From NCBI GenBank assembly GCA_027676805.1, contig JAQENU010000005.1:124001-188000 (forward strand): a stretch of 64,000 nucleotides of DNA, in the 5' to 3' direction. The position numbers and the translations under genes are program-made. This DNA is from Coprobacillaceae bacterium UN01-12pH3A. Its GTDB lineage: Bacteria > Bacillota_I > Bacilli_A > Erysipelotrichales > Coprobacillaceae. Shown piece by piece: positions 39,527 through 47,977 of this stretch (the stretch's first letter is position 1; each line of letters opens with the position of its first letter). The notes beneath the pieces are model-generated. The model ran no database searches, had not been told where the DNA came from, and was given only the letters and a program-made list of their open reading frames with translations.

Positions 39527-39624
39527 TATCTATTATAGTAAGAAGGATATTAGGAGATGTGCTTTTTCATGTATGGAAAATATAAATAAGTTTTCATTAT
39601 CTATTATTTTTTATATAATAGATA
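39527..39624 (+). promoter_or_regulatory. Candidate attenuation leader with competing stems
   Basis: TATCTATTAT occurs at 39527-39536 and 39598-39607; its complement ATAATAGATA is at 39615-39624, about 17 bases before the ribosome site of the TetM-like gene. The complement can pair with either copy. The second pairing gives a tight hairpin with a 7-base loop. A short open frame lies between the two copies. No T-run follows, so it would act on translation or RNA stability, not as a terminator. Confidence 0.45.
39557..39589 (+). CDS. Possible leader peptide (10 aa)
   Basis: ATG behind TTAGGAG encodes MCFFMYGKYK and stop, placed between the two copies of the competing sequence. Position and size fit a leader peptide whose translation state affects folding. 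Too short to support on its own. Confidence 0.35.
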   Translation: MCFFMYGKYK

Positions 39625-39655
39625 TGATAAATAAATAAAAAGCAGGTTAATATAG

Positions 39656-42220
39656 ATGAAAAAAACAATTATAGGAATTTTAGCGCATGTAGATGCCGGG
39701 AAAACAACATTAACAGAAAGTATGCTTTTTCTTTCGGGAAAGTTGCGTGCACTTGGTAGAGTCGACCATAAAGATGCGTTTCTTGATTATGATCGGCAAG
39801 AAAGAGAACGTGGAATTACAATCTTTTCTAAACAAGCTGTTTTTGACTGGAAGGATACTGAATTTACATTGGTTGATACTCCCGGTCATGCAGATTTTTC
39901 AACAGAAATGGAAAGGACACTGCAAATTTTAGATTATGCCATTGTGGTTATCAGCGGGACGGATGGGGTACAGCATCACAGTGAAACAATTTGGGAGTTG
40001 CTGGATCATTACCAGGTTCCTACTTTTATCTTTGTCAATAAAATGGATTTAAATCAAACCGGTAAAGACTTTTTGATGAAAGAATTGCAGGATAAATTAA
40101 GTGTCAGCTGTATTGATTTTTCAGAAATGAACGATCAAACGATGGAACAAATTGCTTTAAGCGACGATCATTTACTGGAAGATTACCTGAATGGCACAGA
40201 GATTTCTTTAGAAGCTATTCAAAATCAGATTGACAATCGCCGTATATTTCCTTGTTTCTTTGGATCTGCTTTAAAATCAGAGAATATTGATCATTTATTA
40301 AATGGACTGGATCGTTATATTAAGACTCGTCATTATCCAAAGGAGTTCGGGGCAAAGGTCTATAAAATTACACGGGATGAACAAGGGAATCGTTTAACAC
40401 ATATGAAGATTACTGGAGGAAGTCTTAAAGTAAAAGCCCGACTGTCAGAAGATGAAAAGGTTGATCAGATTAGAAAATATTCTGGGAATAGATATGAGAC
40501 TTATGAAGAGGTTACTGCCGGTGAAATCTGTACAGTAAAAGGCTTGAGGCAAATAGCGGTAGGTCAGGGGTTAGGCATTGAAACAGCGGTGCAAACACCT
40601 ATGCTGGCATCTTTCATGGACTATCGTATTCTACTGCCAAAAGGGTGTGATCCTTTTAAAATGCTGAAACAGCTCCAAGAACTGGCAGATGAAGATCCAC
40701 AGCTGCACCTTCGCTATCAGGAGGCAACTCAGGAGATTCGAATTCAGCTAATGGGGACCATTCAAATTGAGATATTAAAAAATAGAATTAAAGAACGGTT
40801 TGATATTGAAGTTGAATTTGATCAAGGACAGGTTTTATACAAAGAAACGATCTTAGAACCGATTATTGGGGTAGGACACTTTGAACCATTAAGACACTAT
40901 GCGGAAGTCCATCTTTTATTAGAACCGGGAGAACGAAACAGCGGCTTAGTATTTAAAACAAAATGCAAAGAAGATATTTTAGGACGAAACTGGCAGCGAT
41001 TAATCTTGACACATTTAGAGGAAAAGGAGCATCTGGGTGTCCTTACCGGATCTCCTATTACTGATATAGTAGTGACATTAATCAATGGACGTGCGCATTT
41101 AAAACATACCGAAGGCGGAGATTTCCGACAAGCTACTTATCGAGCTGTCCGTCAGGGATTAAAATCAGCAAAATGTCAGCTGTTGGAACCTTACTACCAG
41201 TTTAAAATGGAGATTGCGAATGAGTATTTAAGCCGAGCAATTTTTGATATTGAAAAGATGAATGGGCAGTTCACTGTTTTAGATACGCAGTCAGATAAAG
41301 TCATCCTGACAGGTTCGGCGCCAGTCGCTTTAATGCAGAATTACCAAAGTGAACTCATTTCCTATACCAAGGGAACGGGGCGCTTAACCTATGGATTGGA
41401 TGGTTACCGTCCATGTCATAATCAGCAGGCAGTCATTGAAACTTTTGCTTATGACAGTGAATCCGATGTCGATAATCCAACCGGTTCTGTTTTTTGCAGT
41501 CATGGAGCTGGGTTTAACGTTAAATGGGATGAGGTGCCTAAATTCCAGCATTTGAAAGATAACTATTTTAAAGAAACCAAAGTGGTTCAGCAAGAAGCGC
41601 CCAAATATTCTGCCTACCAAAATGAAGATCAGGAATTAGAAAGAATATTTACTAAAACCTATGGAGAAAGGAAGATTCGTTTATCCAGTAAGGAAACATA
41701 TGATCGAAATCGCTTAAAACAAGAAATGATCTATAAGGTATTGCCGGAATGCTTATTGGTGGATGGCTATAATATTATTCATGCTTGGCCGGAATTAAAA
41801 GATCTGGCGGAACATAATTTAGGGGCAGCCCGATCAAAGTTAATGGATATTTTATGTAACTATCAAGGCTATAAGCAGTGCATGTTGATTCTAGTTTTTG
41901 ATGCGTACAAGGTGAAAGGGAACATCGGGATCAGTGAACGTTATCATAATATCCATGTTGTTTATACAAAAGAAGCTCAGACGGCAGATGCTTACATAGA
42001 ACGTGCCACTCATCAGATGATCCATGAATATAATGTTATTGTGGCAACTTCCGATGCTTTGGAGCAGTTAATCGTGGCAGGACATGGGAGCCGCCGTATT
42101 TCAGCGCGTGAATTAAAACTAGAGATAGAACAATTAAATAAAGAAAAACTGGAGGAATTTGAAAGAAAGCAGCCAAAACATCATCATTTCCCCCTAGAAG
42201 ACGTTAAAAATGTGAAATGA
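39656..42220 (+). CDS. TetM-like ribosomal GTPase fused to a C-terminal NYN (YacP/Rae1-like) nuclease
   Basis: 854 aa. Residues 1 to about 640 are a complete EF-G/TetM-type translational GTPase: AHVDAGKTT at 10-18, DTPGHADF, NKMDL, and the EF-G domains II-V. After a linker, residues from about 700 to 835 form a NYN domain starting LLVDGYNIIHAW (Asp703) with VFDAYKV and QTADAYIERAT acidic positions and VVATSD. YacP/Rae1 is a ribosome-dependent mRNA endonuclease, so the fusion suggests a factor that enters the ribosome and cuts mRNA there. Tetracycline protection is possible but not shown. Weak site AGCAGG; structured leader upstream. Confidence 0.85.
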   Translation: MKKTIIGILAHVDAGKTTLTESMLFLSGKLRALGRVDHKDAFLDYDRQERERGITIFSKQAVFDWKDTEFTLVDTPGHADFSTEMERTLQILDYAIVVISGTDGVQHHSETIWELLDHYQVPTFIFVNKMDLNQTGKDFLMKELQDKLSVSCIDFSEMNDQTMEQIALSDDHLLEDYLNGTEISLEAIQNQIDNRRIFPCFFGSALKSENIDHLLNGLDRYIKTRHYPKEFGAKVYKITRDEQGNRLTHMKITGGSLKVKARLSEDEKVDQIRKYSGNRYETYEEVTAGEICTVKGLRQIAVGQGLGIETAVQTPMLASFMDYRILLPKGCDPFKMLKQLQELADEDPQLHLRYQEATQEIRIQLMGTIQIEILKNRIKERFDIEVEFDQGQVLYKETILEPIIGVGHFEPLRHYAEVHLLLEPGERNSGLVFKTKCKEDILGRNWQRLILTHLEEKEHLGVLTGSPITDIVVTLINGRAHLKHTEGGDFRQATYRAVRQGLKSAKCQLLEPYYQFKMEIANEYLSRAIFDIEKMNGQFTVLDTQSDKVILTGSAPVALMQNYQSELISYTKGTGRLTYGLDGYRPCHNQQAVIETFAYDSESDVDNPTGSVFCSHGAGFNVKWDEVPKFQHLKDNYFKETKVVQQEAPKYSAYQNEDQELERIFTKTYGERKIRLSSKETYDRNRLKQEMIYKVLPECLLVDGYNIIHAWPELKDLAEHNLGAARSKLMDILCNYQGYKQCMLILVFDAYKVKGNIGISERYHNIHVVYTKEAQTADAYIERATHQMIHEYNVIVATSDALEQLIVAGHGSRRISARELKLEIEQLNKEKLEEFERKQPKHHHFPLEDVKNVK

Positions 42221-42238
42221 AAATGGGGAGGATATAGA

Positions 42239-43132
42239 ATGAATAAAGCCTGCTTTGAATGTGATCGTCAGCAAATGCTGAAAATCAGTCGGTTTTTAAA
42301 TTTAGATAAGCAAACTCAGGAGAAGCTGCTGACAATGGTGGATACCATTTTGAAACAATGCGATATGTCAAAAAACAATCCGGAGATCATGGCGGGGATT
42401 TGGCAAGAAGTAATTCAAATCTTAGGGAATGAGGATCCCTATGAAAAAATCAAACAGTATTATAATGAGTTCATGATGTCGATGAGCGAAACGATTCGTC
42501 AAGAAATTTTAAGTGCCAAAGATTCTTTCCAAGCCGCATTAAAGATTGCGATTACTGGCAATTTAATTGATTTTGCCGCAAAACATACCTTTGATGAAAA
42601 CACAATAAAAGAACTTTTGAAAGACGCTAAAAAAACTCAATTAGCAGTTGACGATTCCAATGAATTAAAGAAACAATTAAATACTGCACATACAATGCTT
42701 TATTTAGGCGATAACTGTGGGGAGATAGTTTTAGATAAATTATTTATAGAATTATTAAAGAAACAATATCCTGCTTTAAAAGTTTATTATGGAGTACGAG
42801 GAAAACCAATTGTTAATGATGTTACTCTTAAAGATGCATCAGAAGTTGCTATGGAAGAAGCTGCAATTCTCGTTTCTAATGGTGATGGATCATTGGGGAC
42901 TGTACTGGAAAGAACCAGTTTAGAATTTCAATCTGTTTATAATCAGGCTGATCTTATTTTGTCTAAAGGTCAGGGGAATTATGAAGGGTTATTGGGAAAT
43001 TCAAAGGAAAACATATTCTTTATGTTTATGGCAAAGTGTGAAGTAGTGGCACAACCGTTAGGGGTCCCGCGATTAGGCATCGTATGTTTAAAAAATAGAA
43101 AACAACTAAAATGGGGAGATCAAACACATTGA
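42239..43132 (+). CDS. DUF89/ARMT1-like metal-dependent phosphatase
   Basis: 297 aa. The N-terminus has CFECDRQQ (cysteine pair). The DUF89 metal site is clear: YLGDNCGEIVLD, RGKPIVNDVT, VSNGDGSLGT and SKGQGNYEGL. Members remove phosphate from damaged or excess sugar-phosphate metabolites. It lies 18 bp after the TetM/NYN gene behind GGGGAGGA and is probably co-transcribed with it; the functional link is unclear. Confidence 0.87.
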   Translation: MNKACFECDRQQMLKISRFLNLDKQTQEKLLTMVDTILKQCDMSKNNPEIMAGIWQEVIQILGNEDPYEKIKQYYNEFMMSMSETIRQEILSAKDSFQAALKIAITGNLIDFAAKHTFDENTIKELLKDAKKTQLAVDDSNELKKQLNTAHTMLYLGDNCGEIVLDKLFIELLKKQYPALKVYYGVRGKPIVNDVTLKDASEVAMEEAAILVSNGDGSLGTVLERTSLEFQSVYNQADLILSKGQGNYEGLLGNSKENIFFMFMAKCEVVAQPLGVPRLGIVCLKNRKQLKWGDQTH

Positions 43133-43147
43133 TCTTTTCTTTTTTTA
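43117..43147 (+). terminator. Terminator after DUF89 gene
   Basis: Perfect stem AGATCAA / TTGATCT (loop ACACA) overlapping the stop, followed by TTTCTTTTTTT. Confidence 0.8.
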
Positions 43148-43362
43148 ATGATGACAGTGGATATTTTTGCTGTTTTAATAATGAAAATAGTCAATAAACG
43201 GATTATATGGGAAAAGGAAGATACAATATAGGATCATGAAGAAATAAAAATGATTAACCCAGTTTTAAATCGCAATTCAAAATTTTGCGAAGAATGGGCA
43301 AAAGAGTCATAGACAATAACTTTGAATGAAATCATATAATCATGTAAACTATATTCATCATT

Positions 43363-43388
43363 AAAAGGCGCAAGCCTTTTTTATTTTA
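43363..43388. terminator. Hairpin terminator next to the convergent gene
   Basis: Stem AAAAGGC / GCCTTTT with GCAA loop and T tail. It lies at the end of the minus-strand gene and can act from both sides. The 215 bases before it show only a 20-codon open frame starting MINPVLNRNSK, not supported as a gene. Confidence 0.65.
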
Positions 43389-43976
43389 TGGGTTTAAATA
43401 GTTAATGATTAATTGAAGAATGCTTGTATATTGATAAGCAGCATAATCGGTAATTGGAATTTTAACAACCTTATTGGGAAATAAAGCGGAGAATGAATGG
43501 TAATAATGTCCAACCTGGGGTGAAAGTAAGATTAACTCAGTATTCGGCATTTCTTGCATCAGTGTGTAAATATCGATGGCCTCGATCTTAATATCCAAAT
43601 GTCCTGCATAAATATGAAGTTGCAGCTGTTCTGCAAAAAAGGCAGAGGTAATTCCGCAGCTGCAGCACAATAATACCTTGCTTTTAGGGGTGTTCAAGTT
43701 TTTAAAGTAATGTATAAAGTCAGACACAAACCGGCTTGCCTGCAGCAGATCAATAAATTCAAAATGCATATAATAAAGAATTTGCTCTTCGTTATTCAAA
43801 ATTTGTTCCTCAATAATTTGATTAGCATAAAAAGAAATTATAATAGTGTATTGAAAAACTGTTTTAGTTAAAGTAATACCGTTTTCAGATTTATTTATCG
43901 TAAAATCATTCAGATAATGTTTTTTCATCCATAAATAAAATAATGTATAAGATATATCTTTGTAAAAAAGGTTCAT
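43386..43976 (-). CDS. Protein with C-terminal PTS IIB-like domain
   Basis: 196 aa. Residues 1-95 are an unrecognised helical/beta domain. Residues 98-196 have the IIB Rossmann-like form: KVLLCCSCGITSAFFAEQL (phosphocysteine loop position), then LILLSPQVGHYY. This resembles lactose/cellobiose IIB proteins, but the loop reads CSCGITS instead of CNAGMSTS. No IIA or IIC gene is nearby, so a sensory or regulatory role is more likely than transport. The start is preceded by GGAGGAAT on the minus strand. Confidence 0.7.
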   Translation of the reverse strand: MNLFYKDISYTLFYLWMKKHYLNDFTINKSENGITLTKTVFQYTIIISFYANQIIEEQILNNEEQILYYMHFEFIDLLQASRFVSDFIHYFKNLNTPKSKVLLCCSCGITSAFFAEQLQLHIYAGHLDIKIEAIDIYTLMQEMPNTELILLSPQVGHYYHSFSALFPNKVVKIPITDYAAYQYTSILQLIINYLNP

Positions 43977-44413
43977 TTTGATTCCTCCATTTCACTCTTA
44001 TTATAATGTCTTTAGTAAGTAGGAGAGTCGGGATAAACAAATAAGGAATAAATTCTCATTTATTTCACTATTATCATTGATAAATAGGAGAATAATTTAA
44101 AAGGGAGCAACAGGATGAAATAAACTTCTCATCTTTATTTTTATTATTAAAGTTAATTATGTTAAAAAAATATCATTCTTTTATAATTTGTTGTTGAAAA
44201 AAGGTAAATCTCTATAATGGAAGGTGAAGAGAGAAATCATCATAATCACCGTTTTAAATCAAAGGATTGACCGTACACACTAGGTAAACCATTCGTTAGT
44301 TTTCTATATAATTAATTTACATTTGAATTAGGTTTACTGTTATATAATTTTGATGATGATTCTCCTTCACTATACAAAATAAGGCAATCAAATTGCGATA
44401 AGGGGGAAGGACA
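43977..44413. other. Intergenic region with nested inverted repeats
   Basis: AT-rich, no gene. It contains the outer repeat 44224-44370 and inner repeat 44282-44338 described separately; the left 200 bases show nothing else. Confidence 0.5.
44224..44370. repeat. Nested imperfect inverted repeats upstream of PTS IIB gene
   Basis: Outer arms: 44224-44243 pairs with 44353-44370 (18 pairs; two bulged A). Inner arms GGTAAACC (44283-44290) and GGTTTACT (44331-44338). Together they can fold the 147 bases into one long structured RNA or cruciform, ending 43 bp before the IIB start. It may be a leader, a small RNA or a MITE-like remnant. Confidence 0.5.
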
Positions 44414-44725
44414 ATGATAAAAATACTTTTAGCGTGTAATGCCGGGATGTCTACCAGCTTGCTCGTTGAAAACATGAAAAAGGCAGCTCAGGAAAAAGCG
44501 ATAGAGATTGAAATCAAGGCAGTGGGAGCATCAAGTGTTCGTGTAGAAATGCTGAAGGAACAAGGCTGGCAGGTCGTGTTATTAGGACCGCAGGTTCGCT
44601 ATGAATTAAAACGTATTCAAAAAGCGGCAGAACCGATTCCGGTCGATGTTATCGATACTCGTGACTATGGACTGATGAATGGAAAAAGCGTTTTAGATAA
44701 AGCATTAGCATTATTAGAAAAATAA
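44414..44725 (+). CDS. PTS cellobiose/lactose-type IIB protein
   Basis: 103 aa. Phosphocysteine loop LLACNAGMSTSLL with Cys8, and LLGPQVRYEL, are typical of ChbB/CelA IIB proteins, which pass phosphate from IIA to a di- or oligosaccharide. It is an orphan: no IIA or IIC is in the window. An RpiR regulator follows after a terminator. ATG behind AAGGGGGAAGG. Confidence 0.88.
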   Translation: MIKILLACNAGMSTSLLVENMKKAAQEKAIEIEIKAVGASSVRVEMLKEQGWQVVLLGPQVRYELKRIQKAAEPIPVDVIDTRDYGLMNGKSVLDKALALLEK

Positions 44726-44735
44726 TCTTATTATA

Positions 44736-44776
44736 AAAATCAACTTTAAATGAACAGAATAGAGTTGATTTTTTTA
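44736..44776 (+). terminator. Terminator after IIB gene
   Basis: 10-bp stem AAAATCAACT / AGTTGATTTT, 17-base loop, T tail. Confidence 0.75.
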
Positions 44777-44806
44777 CCATTTATACTTTAAGCAAGGGGT
44801 GAAAGC

Positions 44807-45661
44807 ATGAATATCTTTACACAATTAAAAACCATTGAGAACTTAACGGGCAATGAACGTTCTATCATTGAATTTGTATTACATCATCCAGATGAATTTT
44901 TACAGCTAAAAACCAAGGACATCTGTGAGCGGTGCTTCGTTTCCACTCCTACGCTTTATCGTTTATGTGAAAAACTAGGACTATCCGGTGTTTCTGAATT
45001 TAAAGTTAAAGTTTCCTATTCCATTCAAAATTACTTAGAAGATAACCTTGAATTTGATTTTGATTTTCCGATCAAACCGAACCAAACCCATCATCAGATT
45101 ATGACAGGGATGATGGAAGATTATAAACAGACACTAGTATCTACATTTAATCTTTTTGATTTAGATCAGCTGCTGTTTTCGGTGAATGCAATGAAACGTG
45201 CAAAGAAAATTGATGTTTATACCTCTGCTGGAAATCTTCATTTTGCTGAAAACTTCCAGTTTCAAATGCAGGAAATCGGAATAGAGATCAATGTTCCAAA
45301 AGAGGAGTATGCTCAGCGTTTAACGGCTTCTTACAGCAATGAACAGCATTTAGCTATTGTAATATCGTTTGGTGGAAGAGGCTTGCTGGTAGAAAGAATT
45401 ATTCGCTGTTTAAAAGAAAACCGCACTCCCATTTTACTGATTTCTTCCATAGAAGATTTTGAGATTAAAAAAATGGCGGATTATCATTTATATTTATGCT
45501 CAACCGAAAATCACTATCATAAACTCTCGTCTTTTTCTACTCGTTTATCGCTATTGTATATACTTGATGTTTTATTCCTCTGCTTTTTTTCAAAAGATTA
45601 TGAAACTAATTTAAAAAATAAATTAACTTATTATCAGAAAATTCGTCGTTATGATTATTAG
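44807..45661 (+). CDS. RpiR-family regulator
   Basis: 284 aa. An N-terminal helix-turn-helix (KDICERCFVSTPTLYRLCEKLGL near residues 37-59) is followed by a SIS sugar-phosphate domain (about 110-240) with VYTSAGN and VISFGG. RpiR proteins sense phosphosugars and control sugar genes; the neighbouring orphan IIB is a plausible target. ATG behind AAGGGGTGAAAG. Confidence 0.9.
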   Translation: MNIFTQLKTIENLTGNERSIIEFVLHHPDEFLQLKTKDICERCFVSTPTLYRLCEKLGLSGVSEFKVKVSYSIQNYLEDNLEFDFDFPIKPNQTHHQIMTGMMEDYKQTLVSTFNLFDLDQLLFSVNAMKRAKKIDVYTSAGNLHFAENFQFQMQEIGIEINVPKEEYAQRLTASYSNEQHLAIVISFGGRGLLVERIIRCLKENRTPILLISSIEDFEIKKMADYHLYLCSTENHYHKLSSFSTRLSLLYILDVLFLCFFSKDYETNLKNKLTYYQKIRRYDY

Positions 45662-45690
45662 ATGCCTGCAAAAGACAGGCATTTTTATTT
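45662..45690 (+). terminator. Terminator after RpiR gene
   Basis: Perfect stem ATGCCTG / CAGGCAT with 7-base loop, then TTTTATTTT; it overlaps the stop codon. Confidence 0.85.
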
Positions 45691-45698
45691 TACCGTTA

Positions 45699-45752
45699 TT
45701 GACAAATCATACTTATTAATATAAAATAACATATGTTATATAACAAACGTTA
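45699..45752 (+). promoter_or_regulatory. Promoter and twin TetR-type operators
   Basis: TTGACA (45699-45704), 17-bp spacer, TAAAAT (45722-45727). The dyads TAACATATGTTA (45727-45738) and TAACAAACGTTA (45741-45752) follow in tandem, both of form TAAC-N4-GTTA and 14 bp apart. They cover the transcription start, which fits self-repression by the TetR gene 18 bp downstream. Confidence 0.72.
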
Positions 45753-45769
45753 TTAAAAGGAGAATGAAA

Positions 45770-46315
45770 ATGCCGCCACGTCCAAAGGTAAGTAAAGAAG
45801 ATATTATTGATAAGGCTTATATCATTATTAAAGAGGAGGGAATTGAGCAGTTAAATGCACGATCTTTAGCCATTCAGCTGGGGTGTTCCACTCAGCCTAT
45901 CTTTAAGAATTTTAAAAATATGGAAGAACTTAAACAGAATACAAAGAAAAAAATTGATGAACAGTATGATGCTTTTATCTTGAAGCATGTCGATTCCAAT
46001 GATGCATTGTTTACCATTGCTTCTGCTTATATTCACTTTGCCAGTGAAGAAAAGCATTTGTTTGGGGCTTTATTTGTTCATCCATTGATAGAAAGCAGAA
46101 ACGTGAGTGAGGTGTTAACTTCCTCATGGAACTTAGAAACCATTGCAAATTGTCAAAAACAATATGCATTATCAAGAAAACAGGCAGAAGATTTATATCG
46201 TGATGTTCGTTTTTACAGTCATGGGATTGCTGCTCAGATCTATGCAGGAACGATCATTTTAAGTAAAGGGGAGATAGAAGAATTGGTCAGAAATGCGATT
46301 GACCGATTCAAATAA
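45770..46315 (+). CDS. TetR-family regulator
   Basis: 181 aa. N-terminal helix-turn-helix (DIIDKAYIIIKEEGIEQLNARSL and QLGCSTQPIFKNFKN) and helical ligand domain. ATG 45770 is preferred because AAAGGAG is 9 bp upstream; ATG 45764 is too close. It directly precedes an ABC exporter with no gap, so it most likely controls that exporter and itself through the twin dyads. Confidence 0.88.
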   Translation: MPPRPKVSKEDIIDKAYIIIKEEGIEQLNARSLAIQLGCSTQPIFKNFKNMEELKQNTKKKIDEQYDAFILKHVDSNDALFTIASAYIHFASEEKHLFGALFVHPLIESRNVSEVLTSSWNLETIANCQKQYALSRKQAEDLYRDVRFYSHGIAAQIYAGTIILSKGEIEELVRNAIDRFK

Positions 46316-47950
46316 ATGAATAATTTATATATATTAAAGAAGTATTTTAAATTAGTAAGAGTAAAAAAGAGATATACGTTTTATTTGATTATCACATCCC
46401 TATTGGCTGATGGTCCCTATATGTTTACCTCTTTATTATTCAGCTATGCTATTAAATTTTTAACCATTCAAAAAATGGATACTGTGATTTTTATCTTTGT
46501 TGTGTATTTTGCTTTAAAGATCATATCTAAGATTGCCAGAATAGCCAACTATCAGGCAGCAAAGCTCTATTACAATGCCAGCTATATGCAGTTGCAAAGC
46601 CTGGTTTTAGATAAAGTGAACGATCTTGAATATGACTATTTTACGAATGAGAAAAAGAGTCATCTTATTAATACGATGAATATTGATGTCAAGGAGCTCG
46701 CTGATTTTGGCACATGGCTATCAAGATCGCTGTTTCTAGTAATTTCTTTTTTAGTTTCAATCATTATTCTTTGGCAAATCAGTTTTGCTTTGATGGTCTT
46801 TGGGGTTGTGGTCAACGGAATCGTGATTTATATTCTCAATCGCTATAATGACCATTATGAGAAGATTATGTTTAAAGCAAAACAACAGACCGATAAAGAA
46901 GTAGGGTTCTTTTCTCAGATTATGAACGGGATGTCAGAAATCAAAATTTTTGATTTACTAACTCAGTTTAAACAGATGTATCATCGTTGCAACGAAGATT
47001 ATCTGACTGAGCATGACCATATGATCAATAATAATATTATTAAAAATATCGTCAGTCCGGCAATAACAATGCTGGCAGAGATTTTGTTAATGATATATTC
47101 TGTCTATTATTGTTTTAAAGGAATATTTGGTATCGAAACAGTGCTGATTATTCAATCCTATTTTGGAAATTTGTTTGGCTCATTGAGTGAACTCGTCACC
47201 ATTTTAGGGGAGCTTCGTTTAAAGAAGGTGTCCATTGACCGTTATGCTCAATTTTTAGAAGAAGAAGTTCCGCTTCAAAATAAGCAGGATTGGCATCCGA
47301 TAAAGATGAAAGGGGAAGTGACACTAAAAGATGTTACCTTTTCCTATCATGAGCAAGTGACCTTGTCTCATTTAAATCTTACTTTTAAACCAGGGAAAAT
47401 TACAGGCTTGGTAGGAAGCAGCGGTAGTGGTAAGAGTACGATCATGAAATTGATTCTAGGATTTATTCAGCCAAATTTTGGAAAAGTAATGATCGATGAT
47501 CAGAATCTGTCTGGAATCAGCCGTTCTGCGTTATCTCAAATGGTGACTATGGTGAATCAAGATCCATTCATTTTTAACCTATCCATCTACGATAACCTTG
47601 CTTTAATTAATCCTGATCGTAAAGGAATAGAGGAAGTATGCAAAAAAGTGCATCTTTATGATTACATCATGTCTTTGCCGCAGCAGTTTGATACGATCTT
47701 AAATGAGAATGCAACGGATTTATCAGGAGGGCAAAAACAACGCTTAGCGATTGCCAGAGCCTTATTAAAAAACACCAGGATTATCTTGTTCGATGAGATT
47801 ACCAGTGCATTAGATGAACATCTTTCAGAAGATATATTGGGTTTCTTAAAAGAAATTAAGCAGGATCACACGATCATCATGATTACGCATCGTTCAAAAG
47901 AATATCAGCTTTGTGATGAAATTGTTGATTTGAATACGTTAAACATCTAA
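46316..47950 (+). CDS. ABC exporter half-transporter
   Basis: 544 aa. Six membrane helices (about residues 20-300), then a nucleotide-binding domain with GSSGSGKST, signature LSGGQKQRLAIARAL, Walker B ILFDEITSALD and H-loop THRSKE. All catalytic residues are present, so a homodimer is likely, unlike the pair at the window start. It begins immediately after the TetR stop and lacks a strong site, implying coupling. Substrate unknown. Confidence 0.9.
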   Translation: MNNLYILKKYFKLVRVKKRYTFYLIITSLLADGPYMFTSLLFSYAIKFLTIQKMDTVIFIFVVYFALKIISKIARIANYQAAKLYYNASYMQLQSLVLDKVNDLEYDYFTNEKKSHLINTMNIDVKELADFGTWLSRSLFLVISFLVSIIILWQISFALMVFGVVVNGIVIYILNRYNDHYEKIMFKAKQQTDKEVGFFSQIMNGMSEIKIFDLLTQFKQMYHRCNEDYLTEHDHMINNNIIKNIVSPAITMLAEILLMIYSVYYCFKGIFGIETVLIIQSYFGNLFGSLSELVTILGELRLKKVSIDRYAQFLEEEVPLQNKQDWHPIKMKGEVTLKDVTFSYHEQVTLSHLNLTFKPGKITGLVGSSGSGKSTIMKLILGFIQPNFGKVMIDDQNLSGISRSALSQMVTMVNQDPFIFNLSIYDNLALINPDRKGIEEVCKKVHLYDYIMSLPQQFDTILNENATDLSGGQKQRLAIARALLKNTRIILFDEITSALDEHLSEDILGFLKEIKQDHTIIMITHRSKEYQLCDEIVDLNTLNI

Positions 47951-47977
47951 AAAGGGGTATCCGAAGATATCCCTTTT
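47948..47977. terminator. Bidirectional terminator between convergent genes
   Basis: Stem AAAAGGGGTATC / GATATCCCTTTT with CGAA loop between the exporter and the minus-strand gene. Confidence 0.8.

Noticed and set aside
39656..42220. Tetracycline resistance gene tet(M)
   Set aside because: The GTPase is similar in layout, but the fused NYN domain and lack of a known tet match make a resistance label unsupported.
43262..43322. 20-codon open frame starting MINPVLNRN
   Set aside because: No ribosome binding site and no recognised family; probably chance or a remnant too short to judge.
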